Below, piece by piece: positions 25,559 through 34,669 of a stretch of 64,000 bases of DNA. The translations under genes and the position numbers were made by a program. Each line of letters starts with the position of its first letter. The stretch's first letter is position 1. Location of the stretch: positions 1,240,001 through 1,304,000 of the forward strand of contig NZ_QFGA01000001.1 of the NCBI RefSeq assembly GCF_004369205.1, given 5' to 3'. The notes below the pieces were generated by a model. The model had not been told where the DNA came from and did no database searches. It was given only the letters and a program-made list of their open reading frames with translations. The stretch comes from Pelotomaculum schinkii (GTDB taxonomy: Bacteria > Bacillota > Desulfotomaculia > Desulfotomaculales > Pelotomaculaceae).

Positions 25559-27319
25559 CTAGAAGAGACCCAGGACCTTGCCGGTATCCACATCGACGTC
25601 GATCCTCCGGTAGGCCGGGTCAGAGCCGGTACCCGGCATCAGGCTGATCGAACCGGTCATAGGACAAAGGAACTTGGCTCCGGCAAAGACCAGCACGTCG
25701 CGGACAGGCAGCAACCACCCCTTGGGCACGCCCTTTATATTGGGATCGTGGGAAAGACTCAGGTGGGTCTTGACCATCATGGTGGCAAAATCGGCATAAG
25801 CCGGGTCAGACTCAAAGCGCCTGGCTTTGGCTTCTGCTTCCGGGGTCCACGAAGCCCCATCGGCGCCGTATACCTCTCTGGCGATTCTATCAACCCTCTG
25901 CCTGAGCGGCATCTCCAGCGGGTAGAGGTGCTTGAAATCAACGCGGTCAGCACAGGCGTCGATAACCGCGTCGGCCAGTTCCAGCGCCCCTTCGCCGCCT
26001 TTAAGCCAGTGTTCGGATAAGGCGCAGCGGGCGCCGGCCTGTTCAGCGTAACGGCGGACCATGGCGATTTCCTCCCTGGTATCGGTATGGAAGGCGTTGA
26101 TGCAAACAACCGGGTTGATCCCCGCTTTTTTCACCGTGGCGATATGATGCAACAGGTTGGGGATACCCTTTTCCAGTAGTCCCAGGTTTTCTTTCCGGTA
26201 TTCCTCAGGCAGTGGACGGCCGGGCACAACCTTCGGCCCGCCTCCGTGCATCTTCAGGGCCCGGATGGTAGCCGTGATTACAGATACATTGGGGGTGAGC
26301 CCGCTAAAACGGCACTTGACGTTCCAGAATTTTTCAAAGCCGATATCGGCGGCAAAGCCGCTTTCGGTAACGTTGTAGTCGAACATCTTCAAAGCGATAC
26401 GGTCGGCAATGATGGACGATTGGCCAATGGCGATATTGGCAAAGGGGCCCGCGTGCACCAGGACAGGCTGGTACTCAACCGTGCTCATGAGGGTCGGGTT
26501 GATGGCGTTTCTCATAAAGGCCGTCATGGCCCCGGCCACTTCCAGGTCGGAGGTGGTCACCGGTTGGCCTTTTTTATCGTAAGCGACGATGATTTTACCG
26601 ATACGCTCCCGCAAGTCTTTTAAGTTAGTGGCGACAGCAAGAATGGCCATCAATTCGGAACTGACCGCTATGCCGAATTTCGACTCCATCATGAAGCCGT
26701 CCATCCTGCCGCCGATCCCCATGATAATCTTGCGCAGGCCCTGAGCGCAGAAATCGATAACCCAGCCCATTTCCACATTGGTGGGATCAATGTCAAGCCT
26801 TCTTAAGTTGCGTTTGGCCAGTTCGGCGTCATTGTAGTTGCGCTCGTGCTGCATCCGTGCGTTAAGCGCAACCATGCACAGGTTGTGGGCATTCATGATG
26901 TCGTTGATGTCACCTGTCAGTCCCAGGGAAAATTCGGTCATGGGAATAGCCAGGGCGTTGCCTCCGCCGGCTGCAGTCCCTTTAATGTTCATGGTGGGAC
27001 CGCCAGAGGGCTGGCGAATGGCTGCGCCAACGTTCATGCCGCGCTTGCCCAGTCCTTCCACCAAACCTATGGTGGTGGTTGTTTTGCCCTCACCCAAAGG
27101 CGTGGGGGTAATGGCGGTAACGTTGATGTATTTACCGTCCGGCCGCTCCTTTAAACGTTCCATGATTTTCATAAAATCCAGCTTGCAAATCCTGCCGTAA
27201 GGGATTATTTCATCCCTTTCCAAACCCAGTCGCTCTTGCCAAACGGCCGCTGTCGGCATATTTTTTTCGGCCAGCTCGGCAATTTGAAAATCTTTTAGTT
27301 GAGTCGCGTCAAACGGCAT
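25559..27319 (-). CDS. fhs: Formate--tetrahydrofolate ligase
   Basis: The 586-aa formyl-THF synthetase makes 10-formyl-THF from formate, THF and ATP (or runs in reverse to make ATP in syntrophs). P-loop-like [19 protein letters not shown] (about 71-89), conserved [20 protein letters not shown] (20 residues, about 98-117) and the C-terminal [20 protein letters not shown]. Length is standard (about 555-590). ATG start with AAGGGGG 9 nt upstream. It opens the C1 cluster, though a 575-nt repeat-rich gap separates it from the rest, so it may have its own transcript. Confidence 0.97.
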   Translation of the reverse strand: MPFDATQLKDFQIAELAEKNMPTAAVWQERLGLERDEIIPYGRICKLDFMKIMERLKERPDGKYINVTAITPTPLGEGKTTTTIGLVEGLGKRGMNVGAAIRQPSGGPTMNIKGTAAGGGNALAIPMTEFSLGLTGDINDIMNAHNLCMVALNARMQHERNYNDAELAKRNLRRLDIDPTNVEMGWVIDFCAQGLRKIIMGIGGRMDGFMMESKFGIAVSSELMAILAVATNLKDLRERIGKIIVAYDKKGQPVTTSDLEVAGAMTAFMRNAINPTLMSTVEYQPVLVHAGPFANIAIGQSSIIADRIALKMFDYNVTESGFAADIGFEKFWNVKCRFSGLTPNVSVITATIRALKMHGGGPKVVPGRPLPEEYRKENLGLLEKGIPNLLHHIATVKKAGINPVVCINAFHTDTREEIAMVRRYAEQAGARCALSEHWLKGGEGALELADAVIDACADRVDFKHLYPLEMPLRQRVDRIAREVYGADGASWTPEAEAKARRFESDPAYADFATMMVKTHLSLSHDPNIKGVPKGWLLPVRDVLVFAGAKFLCPMTGSISLMPGTGSDPAYRRIDVDVDTGKVLGLF

Positions 27320-27467
27320 TCCAAAAGCCCCCTTAAATTAATCAGCCATTAAATTTATGTAAAAGGCGCTGCTCTTCCTGATTTTTGAACAGCAATAGAT
27401 TGTCCTTTAGTACAAAACATCCTGGTTACTAATTATAGAATGCTTCTAAATATTTTTTCAAATATTA

Positions 27468-27542
27468 TTATTCCTTCCATGAAGATTCTTTCACCTGCCT
27501 CAACATTATAAGTGTTCCCCCCAATAGTGATTCCGCCGCCAT
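27468..27542 (-). CDS. Possible 24-aa peptide ORF in the fhs upstream gap
   Basis: ATG at 27540-27542 is preceded by AAGGAG at ideal spacing (7-8 nt) and opens MAAESLLGGTLIMLRQVKES, 24 residues in total, ending in TAA at 27468. It lies about 150 nt upstream of fhs on the same strand in a 680-nt gap with no other gene. A second frame through the same DNA is also open. Could be a leader peptide; no attenuator was identified, so this is weak. Confidence 0.22.
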   Translation of the reverse strand: MAAESLLGGTLIMLRQVKESSWKE

Positions 27543-27881
27543 AAACGTACTCCTTGCGAGATTAATAAGCAATGGACTATTATATCATTTCAAGATGATT
27601 ATTAAAATAGTTACGAACTATCTATAACAGCCTGGATATGCCTCAAGGGCTGTTGGCCAAGCTCGAGGGATTTCATCCAGGACTGCGGTTATTAAAGGCA
27701 GTTACGTCGAAGAGAACAGAGCTGCCGTGATCATAGCCATATATAATCCCTATGTACATATTATTACCTGGCAGGGCAGTCCGGTTTTCGTTTGTTTTTT
27801 CTGCAATTATTCACTAAATGATATAGTTGACCCTAATATAGGCGCTTCAAAGAAAAGGAGGCTATAACGAAACACAGCCAC

Positions 27882-27927
27882 AAAAGGGAGCGCGACGAGA
27901 CTATAGTTTCGTTGCGCCCCCCTTTTT
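27882..27927. terminator. Bidirectional terminator downstream of phoA
   Basis: A long imperfect stem of about 19 bp (27882-27900 with 27906-27925: AAAGGGAGCGCGACGAGAC against the facing arm) has a 5-nt loop TATAG, flanked by A-runs on one side and a C-run plus T6 on the other. It lies about 75 nt beyond the phoA stop on the minus strand and could also stop plus-strand transcripts. Confidence 0.7.
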
Positions 27928-28001
27928 TCTTTGAAACAACGTATCAACAGTTACATTAGAAACCTGGACTTTCACTTGGCCTTCCGATAAATCTTTTTTG
28001 T

Positions 28002-29405
28002 TTATTCGATGATTTCGAATAGCAACTTAGCTACTTCAGTATTGTCGATATACTTGCCGCGCACCGGATCGTTTTGGTCCGCATAGCTCTTAAAGATGCG
28101 GGCCGCGTCACCTTTGGCAAATAATGGGATCAGGCTGTTGGTATGGTCGCCGCTGTTCCACTGCATGCCGGGGAGGTTCCCGGCGCCGTTATTAACCAGG
28201 TCGGTCCAAACAGGTTTGACGTCTACAATGCCGGAGCCAGAGCCGGTCAGGTAGCCAGTCTCATGGTCCCCGGTTACTATAAGAAGGGTCTCGCCCCAGT
28301 TGCTGTTCTGTTCCACCCACTCACACACTGCTTCCACGCTGCGATTGAAATCGATCTCTTCTTCAATGACCCTGCCGGACTGGTTGGCATGGCCGGCCCA
28401 GTCAATGGCGCCGCCCTCCACCATGAGGAAGAAGCCATCCTTGTCGTTATCCAGAACATTCAAGGCGCCTCTGGTCATTTCAGCCAGGGTGGGGACGTTC
28501 TGGTTTAAGTCCACAACATAAGGCGCAGCATACTGATCGCCGCTGCGGGCCTGCTGCAGGGTGGTAGCGACCTGGGGAACACCAACAACACGGTTAGGTG
28601 TGCTGCCGGTCATTAAGTCAACAAATTCATCACGTGTTTGGACAACTGTCCAGGGATCGGCGATGCCGTCACCGTCAGCATCAGCCACACCCAGGTCGCC
28701 GGCGATGAGTCCTTCCCAGGTGTTCTGGCCACCAACATAGTTAAAGTTGCCAGCACTGGGTACTCTGGGCGTGTTGTTATCAGTAAAGTAGGGGTGACCG
28801 GCGCCCATAATCACGTCTGTAGCTGAGTTCTTGAGCATTTCATTGGCAATGCCCTCATAGTCATTGCGGCTTGGATTGTGCGCCACAAACCCTGCGGGAG
28901 TGGCGTGGCTGAACTCAACGGTAGTAATAACACCGGTAGCTTTGCCCAGTTCTTCAGCCTTTTCGGCAATGTGCATCAAGCTATTTCTGTCATTATCCAC
29001 CCCGATGGCCGCGTCGTAAGTCTTGACGCCGGTGGACATAGCGGTAGCTGCCGCCGCTGAATCGGTAGGAGCATTTTTAACATTGTTGAAGCTGCTCCAG
29101 ATATAAGCAGGGTCGTACTCACCAGCAATCGAATAGGTGCTCATGCCAAACTGGAATGGAAAACTCTCGTAAACCTGCGTGCCGGTTTCGCCATACTGGT
29201 ACAGGCTGGCCGCATCCAGTTGGTTGTAACCACAACCGTCGCTGATCATCAGGATAATATTTTTGGCCAGCGGCTTATCCGGCGCTGCCAGACCTTTGGT
29301 ACCTTTGGCCATGGCTGCACCAGGGGTTAGGGTGCAAAACAACACACTACCGCTTAGCGCCAGGGAAACTGCCGCCCTTTTCAAACTACTCTTGCAAAAG
29401 CTCAT
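28002..29405 (-). CDS. phoA: Alkaline phosphatase
   Basis: The 467-aa exported alkaline phosphatase has a signal peptide at residues 1-33 (AVSLALSGSVLFCTLTPGAA ending AMA). Active-site Ser is near residue 116 in APTDSAAAATAMSTG; zinc/magnesium ligands are in LMISDGCGYN, VEGGAIDWAGHANQ, TGDHETGY and GDHTNSLIP. It releases phosphate from organic esters outside the cell. One oddity is an insert DADGDGIADPW, which looks like an EF-hand or type-3 calcium loop and is not part of the core fold. ATG start, GGAGG 7 nt upstream. Monocistronic, with a terminator after it. No Pho box was recognised. Confidence 0.95.
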   Translation of the reverse strand: MSFCKSSLKRAAVSLALSGSVLFCTLTPGAAMAKGTKGLAAPDKPLAKNIILMISDGCGYNQLDAASLYQYGETGTQVYESFPFQFGMSTYSIAGEYDPAYIWSSFNNVKNAPTDSAAAATAMSTGVKTYDAAIGVDNDRNSLMHIAEKAEELGKATGVITTVEFSHATPAGFVAHNPSRNDYEGIANEMLKNSATDVIMGAGHPYFTDNNTPRVPSAGNFNYVGGQNTWEGLIAGDLGVADADGDGIADPWTVVQTRDEFVDLMTGSTPNRVVGVPQVATTLQQARSGDQYAAPYVVDLNQNVPTLAEMTRGALNVLDNDKDGFFLMVEGGAIDWAGHANQSGRVIEEEIDFNRSVEAVCEWVEQNSNWGETLLIVTGDHETGYLTGSGSGIVDVKPVWTDLVNNGAGNLPGMQWNSGDHTNSLIPLFAKGDAARIFKSYADQNDPVRGKYIDNTEVAKLLFEIIE

Positions 29406-29584
29406 ATTTATCCTCCCTTGTATGATTTTGCAGGCAGAGCGATAATATGAAAAACCGCCTTGTCCTGCTACAATTCATCATACAGGTGGATTGTTAAAGT
29501 ATGGACAGGTTTATTTTAGAGGGAGGTAAAAAGTAGGTTATATTATTTTACAGGCACTATTTTTCAAGAATAGAGGCAGAGATA

Positions 29585-30466
29585 TTGAAGCTAAACTATC
29601 AGGTGAAGGCAGCGGAAGCAGGACTTACTGCCGAAAAAGTCCTGCGACAAAACCTGGGGTTTTCCCGAGGCATGGTTCGCAGGCTGAAGAGGACTGGCGG
29701 AGTGCTGGTGAACGGGCAGGCGTTTTATCTAAACCGGCGACTGCAAGAAGGAGACTTGCTCTGCGTAAATCTGCATTTTGATGAATTTACCGATGCGCCG
29801 CCCCAGCCCATACCCATCGACATAGTGTATGAAGACGAGCATATTCTGGTTGTAGACAAACCACCTGACATGCTGGTCCATCCTTTAAAACACGAACCAT
29901 TGAACACCCTGGCTAATGCCGTTTTATACCACTATATTGAGAATAACACGGAACCGGTGTTCCGTCCCGTATCACGCCTGGACCGGAATACTTCCGGGTT
30001 GGTGGTTGTGGCCAAACACGCGCATGCCGGGTTCCGGCTGACAAGTCAACTGGGTACGGGAGAATTGCGGCGGGAATACCTTGCTGTCGTACACGGCCTT
30101 GTAGCACAGAAGCAAGGGTCTATTGACCTGTCCATAGCCCGCTGCCGGGACAGCAAAATAAAGCAAATGGTTCATCCTGACGGCAGGCGGGCGCAAACAT
30201 TTTATAACGTGGAAGAATACCTAGCAGGCAATACGCTTTTAAAACTGCGCCTGACAACCGGGCGAACCCATCAGATCAGGGTGCATATGAGCCATCTCGG
30301 GCACCCGCTGGTTGGCGACACCCTTTATGGCGGGCGTGAGGAAGGAATCAACAGGCAGGCCTTACACTGCTGCCGGATCAGGCTGCTCCACCCAATAACC
30401 GGTGGACCGCTGGTTCTGGAAGCTCCACTGCCGGAAGATATACGACGCATATTTAATAAGATATAA
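29585..30466 (+). CDS. RluA-family RNA pseudouridine synthase
   Basis: The 293-aa enzyme converts specific uridines in rRNA or tRNA to pseudouridine. It has an N-terminal S4-like RNA-binding region (about 15-75), the catalytic motif SRLDRNTSGLVVVAKHAHAG (20 residues; Asp in RLDRxTSG), VVDKPPDMLVHP and the C-terminal GRTHQIRVHMSHLGHPLVGD. TTG start at 29585 with a GAGG site about 9 nt upstream. Isolated on the plus strand. The target uridine cannot be inferred. Confidence 0.93.
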   Translation: MKLNYQVKAAEAGLTAEKVLRQNLGFSRGMVRRLKRTGGVLVNGQAFYLNRRLQEGDLLCVNLHFDEFTDAPPQPIPIDIVYEDEHILVVDKPPDMLVHPLKHEPLNTLANAVLYHYIENNTEPVFRPVSRLDRNTSGLVVVAKHAHAGFRLTSQLGTGELRREYLAVVHGLVAQKQGSIDLSIARCRDSKIKQMVHPDGRRAQTFYNVEEYLAGNTLLKLRLTTGRTHQIRVHMSHLGHPLVGDTLYGGREEGINRQALHCCRIRLLHPITGGPLVLEAPLPEDIRRIFNKI

Positions 30467-30490
30467 AACCAGGGAAAATCCCTATGGTTT

Positions 30491-30509
30491 GAAAACCGCA
30501 GAGGTTTTC
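30491..30509. terminator. Weak hairpin between converging rluA-type and recQ genes
   Basis: GAAAACC (30491-30497) pairs with GGTTTTC (30503-30509) around 5 nt, with a second small stem CCAGGGA/TCCCTATGG just before it. No T-tract, so termination is uncertain. The rest of this 232-nt gap shows nothing else. Confidence 0.3.
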
Positions 30510-30698
30510 CCGGCAATTGTTGATTCCTTGTAACTAAGTAGAGCGGCTACTAGTAAGCCGGTAATAACTATCCCATGCAATACTACGAAATAGTTGAATG
30601 TGATATTGCTAAGCATATAAAGGGTATATAGACTGCTGTCCCAGAACCGGTGAAAGAAAAAGCAATTTCCTCAGAGAATGTTCTTAACCCGCAACCCG

Positions 30699-32822
30699 TT
30701 AGCCGGCCTGACCCATTTTACAAAGCACGGCTTTAATGGCAAAGTAATCCACCTCAACCGGCAGCGCTTCCTTGATGGGCCTTAATTTGTGGGCGCCGAT
30801 TTCTTCAATCTTCCGCCGGATCAGGGCTTCATATGCGGGCGGAATAAAGGCGTCCCAGTCAATGCTGTGTCCTTCCACGCCGCACCGGACGAGGTGATCC
30901 TGAATGGTCACCACGCTCAAACCCCTCTGTCCGGCAATCTCTTTCAGCGTGAGCCCTGACTGGTACAGTTCCAGGGTAATCAGGTGACTCGGCTTTTCAT
31001 CCTTGCGGGCTTTCTCCCCGTCCGGTTTCCCCGGCTGGAGCGCAATTCCGTTGGCGGCCGCGTATTTCCTGATTAATTCCAAAAACGCTCCGCCATACAG
31101 CTCAAATTTTCTTTGGCCCACTCCCTTGATCGCAAGCATGGCATGTTGCTCCTGCGGAAGATGGCTTGACATCTCCCGCAGGGTACTGTCGGCGAAAACA
31201 ATGTAAGGCGGTATCCCTTCCCTTTGCGCAATCTCCCTGCGCAGTCCGCGCAGCTGCTCAAAAAGGGCATTCTCCACGACAGCCGGCGTCTCTTTTTGCC
31301 GCGCCTTGAGATATACTTTTTCCTGTCCTTTCAGCACGCTGTAGGCGCGGGGTGTCAAGGCCGCTACGGGATACTGGCCTTCCGTTGGCTGGATGTAGCC
31401 TTCGGCGATTAGAATGTTGGCTAGATCACTGATTTGCTTGATGGTGCGGTCTTTCATCAGCCCGTAAGTGGACAGGTTGGCAAACCCGTACTGCAGCACT
31501 TTTTTATTTTGCGAACCCTTTAAAACCTCCGCCACCAGGGTGATGCCGAACTGTTCCCGCATGCGCAGGATGCAGGAAAAGATCATCTGGGCGTCCACCG
31601 TTTTATCTTCCAGCTCGTTATTGTCGTTGCAGTTGCCGCAGTTCCCGCATTCTTCCGGGACGCTCTCCTCCCCGAAATACTGCAAAATATATTTTCGCAA
31701 GCAATGGGGAGTATGGCAATAGTCAACCATCGCCCGCAACTTTTTGTACTCATTTGATTTTCTTTCCGGGGAAACCTGCGACTGCTCGATCAGGAATTTT
31801 TGGATCTGGGTGTCCTGCGCTCCAAAAAGCAGGATACATTCCCCCGGCTCGTCATCCCGCCCGGCACGGCCGGCTTCCTGATAGTAAGCTTCCATATTTT
31901 TTGGGAGATTGTAATGGATTACATAGCGGACGTTGGATTTATCAATACCCATGCCGAAGGCGTTCGTCGCCACCATAATCCTGATGTCATCGTAAAGAAA
32001 CTGGTCCTGACTGCCGGCTCTCTCCTCGTCACTGAGCCCGGCGTGGTATTTCCCCGCCGCATAGCCCTTCCTGCGCAGAAACTCATAGATATTGTCCACT
32101 TCTTTCCTGGTTGCCGCGTAGATGATCCCGGCCTGGTCCTTCCTTTTGGCCAGGTAAGCAAGTAAAAATTCCTTTTTATTTTCACCCCGGAGCACCGAAA
32201 AAGAAAGGTTCTCCCGGTCAAACCCCGTCACGACACTTTTGGGATTTCTTAAACCGAGCATCCTAACGATATCCTGGCGCACCTCGGCCGTGGCCGTCGC
32301 TGTAAAGGCCGCCACCACCGGCCGGCGCGGCAATTCCTTGATAAACGGCTCAATGGCGCGGTAACTGGGCCGGAAGTCATGGCCCCACTGGGAAACACAG
32401 TGCGCTTCGTCCACTGCCAGCAAAGAAACCGGCAGGGTTCGGATACTGTTCAGAAACCTGGCTGATTCAAGCCGCTCCGGCGCCACGTAGAGCAGTTTGA
32501 ATTGCCCCCGGGCAGCCTGGTTGATCCGCTCCTCCACCTGATCAAAGCTCAAGCTGCTGTTAATGAAGGCGCCTGGTATTCCCAGGCTGTCCAGGGCGTC
32601 CACCTGGTCCTTCATCAGGGAGATCAGGGGAGAGAACACCAGGGTCAGTCCGGGAAACAGCAGCGCCGGGAGCTGGTAACAGACGGACTTGCCGCCGCCG
32701 GTGGGCATGATCCCCAAAGTGTCCCTGCCCTGCAATATGCTGTCGATAATCTGCTCCTGCCCTTTTTTAAAGGAAGAGTAACCGAAATGTTCTTTTAAAA
32801 TAGCCCGGGCCCTTTGCAACAT
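30699..32822 (-). CDS. recQ: ATP-dependent DNA helicase RecQ
   Basis: The 707-aa RecQ unwinds recombination and fork intermediates 3-prime to 5-prime. Walker [17 protein letters not shown] (about 41), DEAH box [17 protein letters not shown] (about 139), motif [15 protein letters not shown], zinc-binding [12 protein letters not shown] with CGNCGNCND, an RQC winged helix, an HRDC domain (about 525-600, [18 protein letters not shown]) and an extra C-terminal HTH ([20 protein letters not shown]) typical of Firmicute RecQ. ATG start, AGGAG about 10 nt upstream. Confidence 0.97.
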   Translation of the reverse strand: MLQRARAILKEHFGYSSFKKGQEQIIDSILQGRDTLGIMPTGGGKSVCYQLPALLFPGLTLVFSPLISLMKDQVDALDSLGIPGAFINSSLSFDQVEERINQAARGQFKLLYVAPERLESARFLNSIRTLPVSLLAVDEAHCVSQWGHDFRPSYRAIEPFIKELPRRPVVAAFTATATAEVRQDIVRMLGLRNPKSVVTGFDRENLSFSVLRGENKKEFLLAYLAKRKDQAGIIYAATRKEVDNIYEFLRRKGYAAGKYHAGLSDEERAGSQDQFLYDDIRIMVATNAFGMGIDKSNVRYVIHYNLPKNMEAYYQEAGRAGRDDEPGECILLFGAQDTQIQKFLIEQSQVSPERKSNEYKKLRAMVDYCHTPHCLRKYILQYFGEESVPEECGNCGNCNDNNELEDKTVDAQMIFSCILRMREQFGITLVAEVLKGSQNKKVLQYGFANLSTYGLMKDRTIKQISDLANILIAEGYIQPTEGQYPVAALTPRAYSVLKGQEKVYLKARQKETPAVVENALFEQLRGLRREIAQREGIPPYIVFADSTLREMSSHLPQEQHAMLAIKGVGQRKFELYGGAFLELIRKYAAANGIALQPGKPDGEKARKDEKPSHLITLELYQSGLTLKEIAGQRGLSVVTIQDHLVRCGVEGHSIDWDAFIPPAYEALIRRKIEEIGAHKLRPIKEALPVEVDYFAIKAVLCKMGQAG

Positions 32823-32996
32823 CTCTTTGTTCTCCTAAAAAGATAACTGCATTTATACCTATTTTATATTCAACTACAGAATCTCTCTTCCTTCCCCAAT
32901 ACATGAATTTCCCGGTGACAGTTTAAATAACCGCGTCGTCACTAATTGGGAGTAACGAAAAGTTATTTAAACTTCCAAAAAGTGAAAACTGACATA

Positions 32997-33020
32997 GAAA
33001 AGCCGCAGGTGTCTGCGGCT
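32997..33020 (-). terminator. Rho-independent terminator after the toxin remnant
   Basis: AGCCGCAG (33001-33008) pairs with CTGCGGCT (33013-33020) around a 4-nt loop; on the minus strand TTTT follows. It touches the stop of the truncated toxin frame (33021). Confidence 0.75.
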
Positions 33021-33086
33021 TCATCCTACGGTGTTATTCTTCACCTCGTAATAGGCGGCTTCAGATAGTACGATTCTCTTACGCAT
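33021..33086 (-). pseudogene. Truncated ParE/RelE-type toxin
   Basis: ATG at 33084-33086 overlaps the antitoxin stop by 8 nt, the classic coupled TA arrangement. It encodes MRKRIVLSEAAYYEVKNNTV-G and stops after 21 residues. ParE-family toxins begin with this kind of strand-helix (xKxxxSExAYxEl...) but are about 95-110 aa, so only the N-terminus survives, directly followed by a terminator. It should be non-toxic. Confidence 0.6.
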
Positions 33087-33369
33087 TGTCTAACCTTTTT
33101 TGTATTTCTGCAAACGCTTCATCAAGATCCCGCATGGGCTTACCTGCGGCGATTTCGCGGTCGACCTCAGCCAACATTTGCCCCAGCCGTTGGCGCGCCA
33201 TCATCTTCTGGTAGGCTTCGAAGCTCATGACCACCAAATCGGCTTCGCCGTTCTTCGTCACAACAACAGGAGCCTGTGTCTCGTGGCACAGCTTGGAAAA
33301 TGAATTATAGTCATGCCGAATTGCAGTAGAAGGCTTAATATTTGCAATGATATGATCCTGCCGGCTCAT
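33079..33369 (-). CDS. Phd/YefM-family antitoxin
   Basis: The 96-aa Phd/YefM-type antitoxin has the N-terminal dimerisation and DNA-binding fold ANIKPSTAIRHDYNSFSKLC and ends in an extended acidic helix (LAEVDREIAAGKPMRDLDEA) that would thread the toxin. ATG at 33367-33369 chosen because GGAGGTG lies 6 nt upstream. It may still repress its own promoter although the toxin gene behind it is truncated. It could neutralise a homologous toxin elsewhere in the genome. Confidence 0.85.
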   Translation of the reverse strand: MSRQDHIIANIKPSTAIRHDYNSFSKLCHETQAPVVVTKNGEADLVVMSFEAYQKMMARQRLGQMLAEVDREIAAGKPMRDLDEAFAEIQKRLDNA

Positions 33370-33564
33370 ATTTTCCACCTCCATAGCCATTATTCTGTCA
33401 ATATTATAGCATATCAATTATGTAATTCAAACATCTCGATGAAGTCTCTTATATGAAAACATTCCTGTTTTTGCACACAGGTCTAAAAGACGAGTCGCAA
33501 CTTAAGCTTATGGCAACCGCTAACAGAAAAAAAGTATCAAAAAGCTGATTTGGAGGTTGCCAAT

Positions 33565-34566
33565 CTAGAGGGTAAGACGGTCTTTCAAATAAGACTCCAC
33601 GATACCGTCGTGGTCGCTTGACACCTTACCCGTCAGGCAGTCCACGAGTATTGGGAACCGGTAAGATTTTTTGCTGCTGCGCGACAGAGTGAACTCCCAT
33701 ACCGGCCGGTAAACAACCGGGTCAGCCGAAAACACATTGCTGTATACCACCTGCGCCGAAACGAGGAAGTCGTCCGCACTATGTTCGCTGCATTTGTGCG
33801 GATCGATAAAGCTGCGTATATAGTTGAGTGAAAACAGCGCTTCGTCAAAGGTCAGTGGCTGGTATTGCGGCTCGGTGTCCAGCGGCGCAAAAGTGCTCCA
33901 ACTCAGCCGGAGTTGCGGTATGCCCTCTGGGATGACACGAAGGTACAGCCCTTCCCTGTGCACGGGGATGGAATCAATCCGGTGCTCCCAGTTGAATTCA
34001 TAAAAATGATTGATCTGTGTGCCGTCCTCGTCAACCGGCGCCACAAACGGCAGAGGATACTCTGTATATCGCTCGTCCACGAGGAACGCGCGCGCGTATG
34101 CGCCGGCCTGCTTAAATGCTTGTTCGGGCGATTTATCCATCGCTCTTTGTTTGGGATAGTTCTCGTTGATTTCCCATCGATATGAAAAACCGTTGCCGTA
34201 TGTTTCCAATTCCTCACGGAATCTTCCATACTTGCTCTGATAGAGAGGAAGACGGTAATACATCCCATACTCGCCATGGTCGTAAGACTCGTATTCTTTG
34301 CCTTCCCATATGCGCGCCAGCAGCTCCTCTACATCCACCGGAGGCTCGGGCTGCACCATGTACTCCCATGCAGTGAACTCGGGCAATTGTGGTTTATCGC
34401 CCGGCCAGACGAGGGCAGGCAGGGCGGAATCAGGGTTGAGCGTGGCCTGCGGCATGGTTCTATTAGGAGCCATCACTCCGGTACAACCCATAAGTGCGAT
34501 GCTCCCAGCAAATAAGACAGCAAGAACGGGACCAAACACCATTGTCCCTTTGCATTTCAAAATCAT
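33565..34566 (-). CDS. Lipoprotein of unknown function
   Basis: About 333 aa. Lipobox IALMGC (Cys about 28) after a hydrophobic segment, so it is exported and lipid-anchored. The middle is Tyr/Glu rich; the end VWEFTLSRSSKKSYRFPILV-DCLTGKV looks like a PepSY-like strand pair, as in the YcdB-type gene at 56011. ATG at 34566 is preferred to GTG at 34572 because GGAGAG is 5 nt upstream. No partner is obvious; lhr lies upstream on the same strand. Confidence 0.7.
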   Translation of the reverse strand: MILKCKGTMVFGPVLAVLFAGSIALMGCTGVMAPNRTMPQATLNPDSALPALVWPGDKPQLPEFTAWEYMVQPEPPVDVEELLARIWEGKEYESYDHGEYGMYYRLPLYQSKYGRFREELETYGNGFSYRWEINENYPKQRAMDKSPEQAFKQAGAYARAFLVDERYTEYPLPFVAPVDEDGTQINHFYEFNWEHRIDSIPVHREGLYLRVIPEGIPQLRLSWSTFAPLDTEPQYQPLTFDEALFSLNYIRSFIDPHKCSEHSADDFLVSAQVVYSNVFSADPVVYRPVWEFTLSRSSKKSYRFPILVDCLTGKVSSDHDGIVESYLKDRLTL

Positions 34567-34669
34567 TGTCACTCTCCGTTTTTTTCCTGCCCGTATTTTT
34601 CTCCAGAGATTTCATTTCGGGAGGGACTAATTCCGAGGTAAGTTTAACTTCTCGCAGACACACCCCGGC

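Noticed and set aside
27320-28001. THF riboswitch upstream of fhs
   Set aside because: I looked for the conserved core and pseudoknot but saw none; only a weak short ORF and the phoA terminator lie there.
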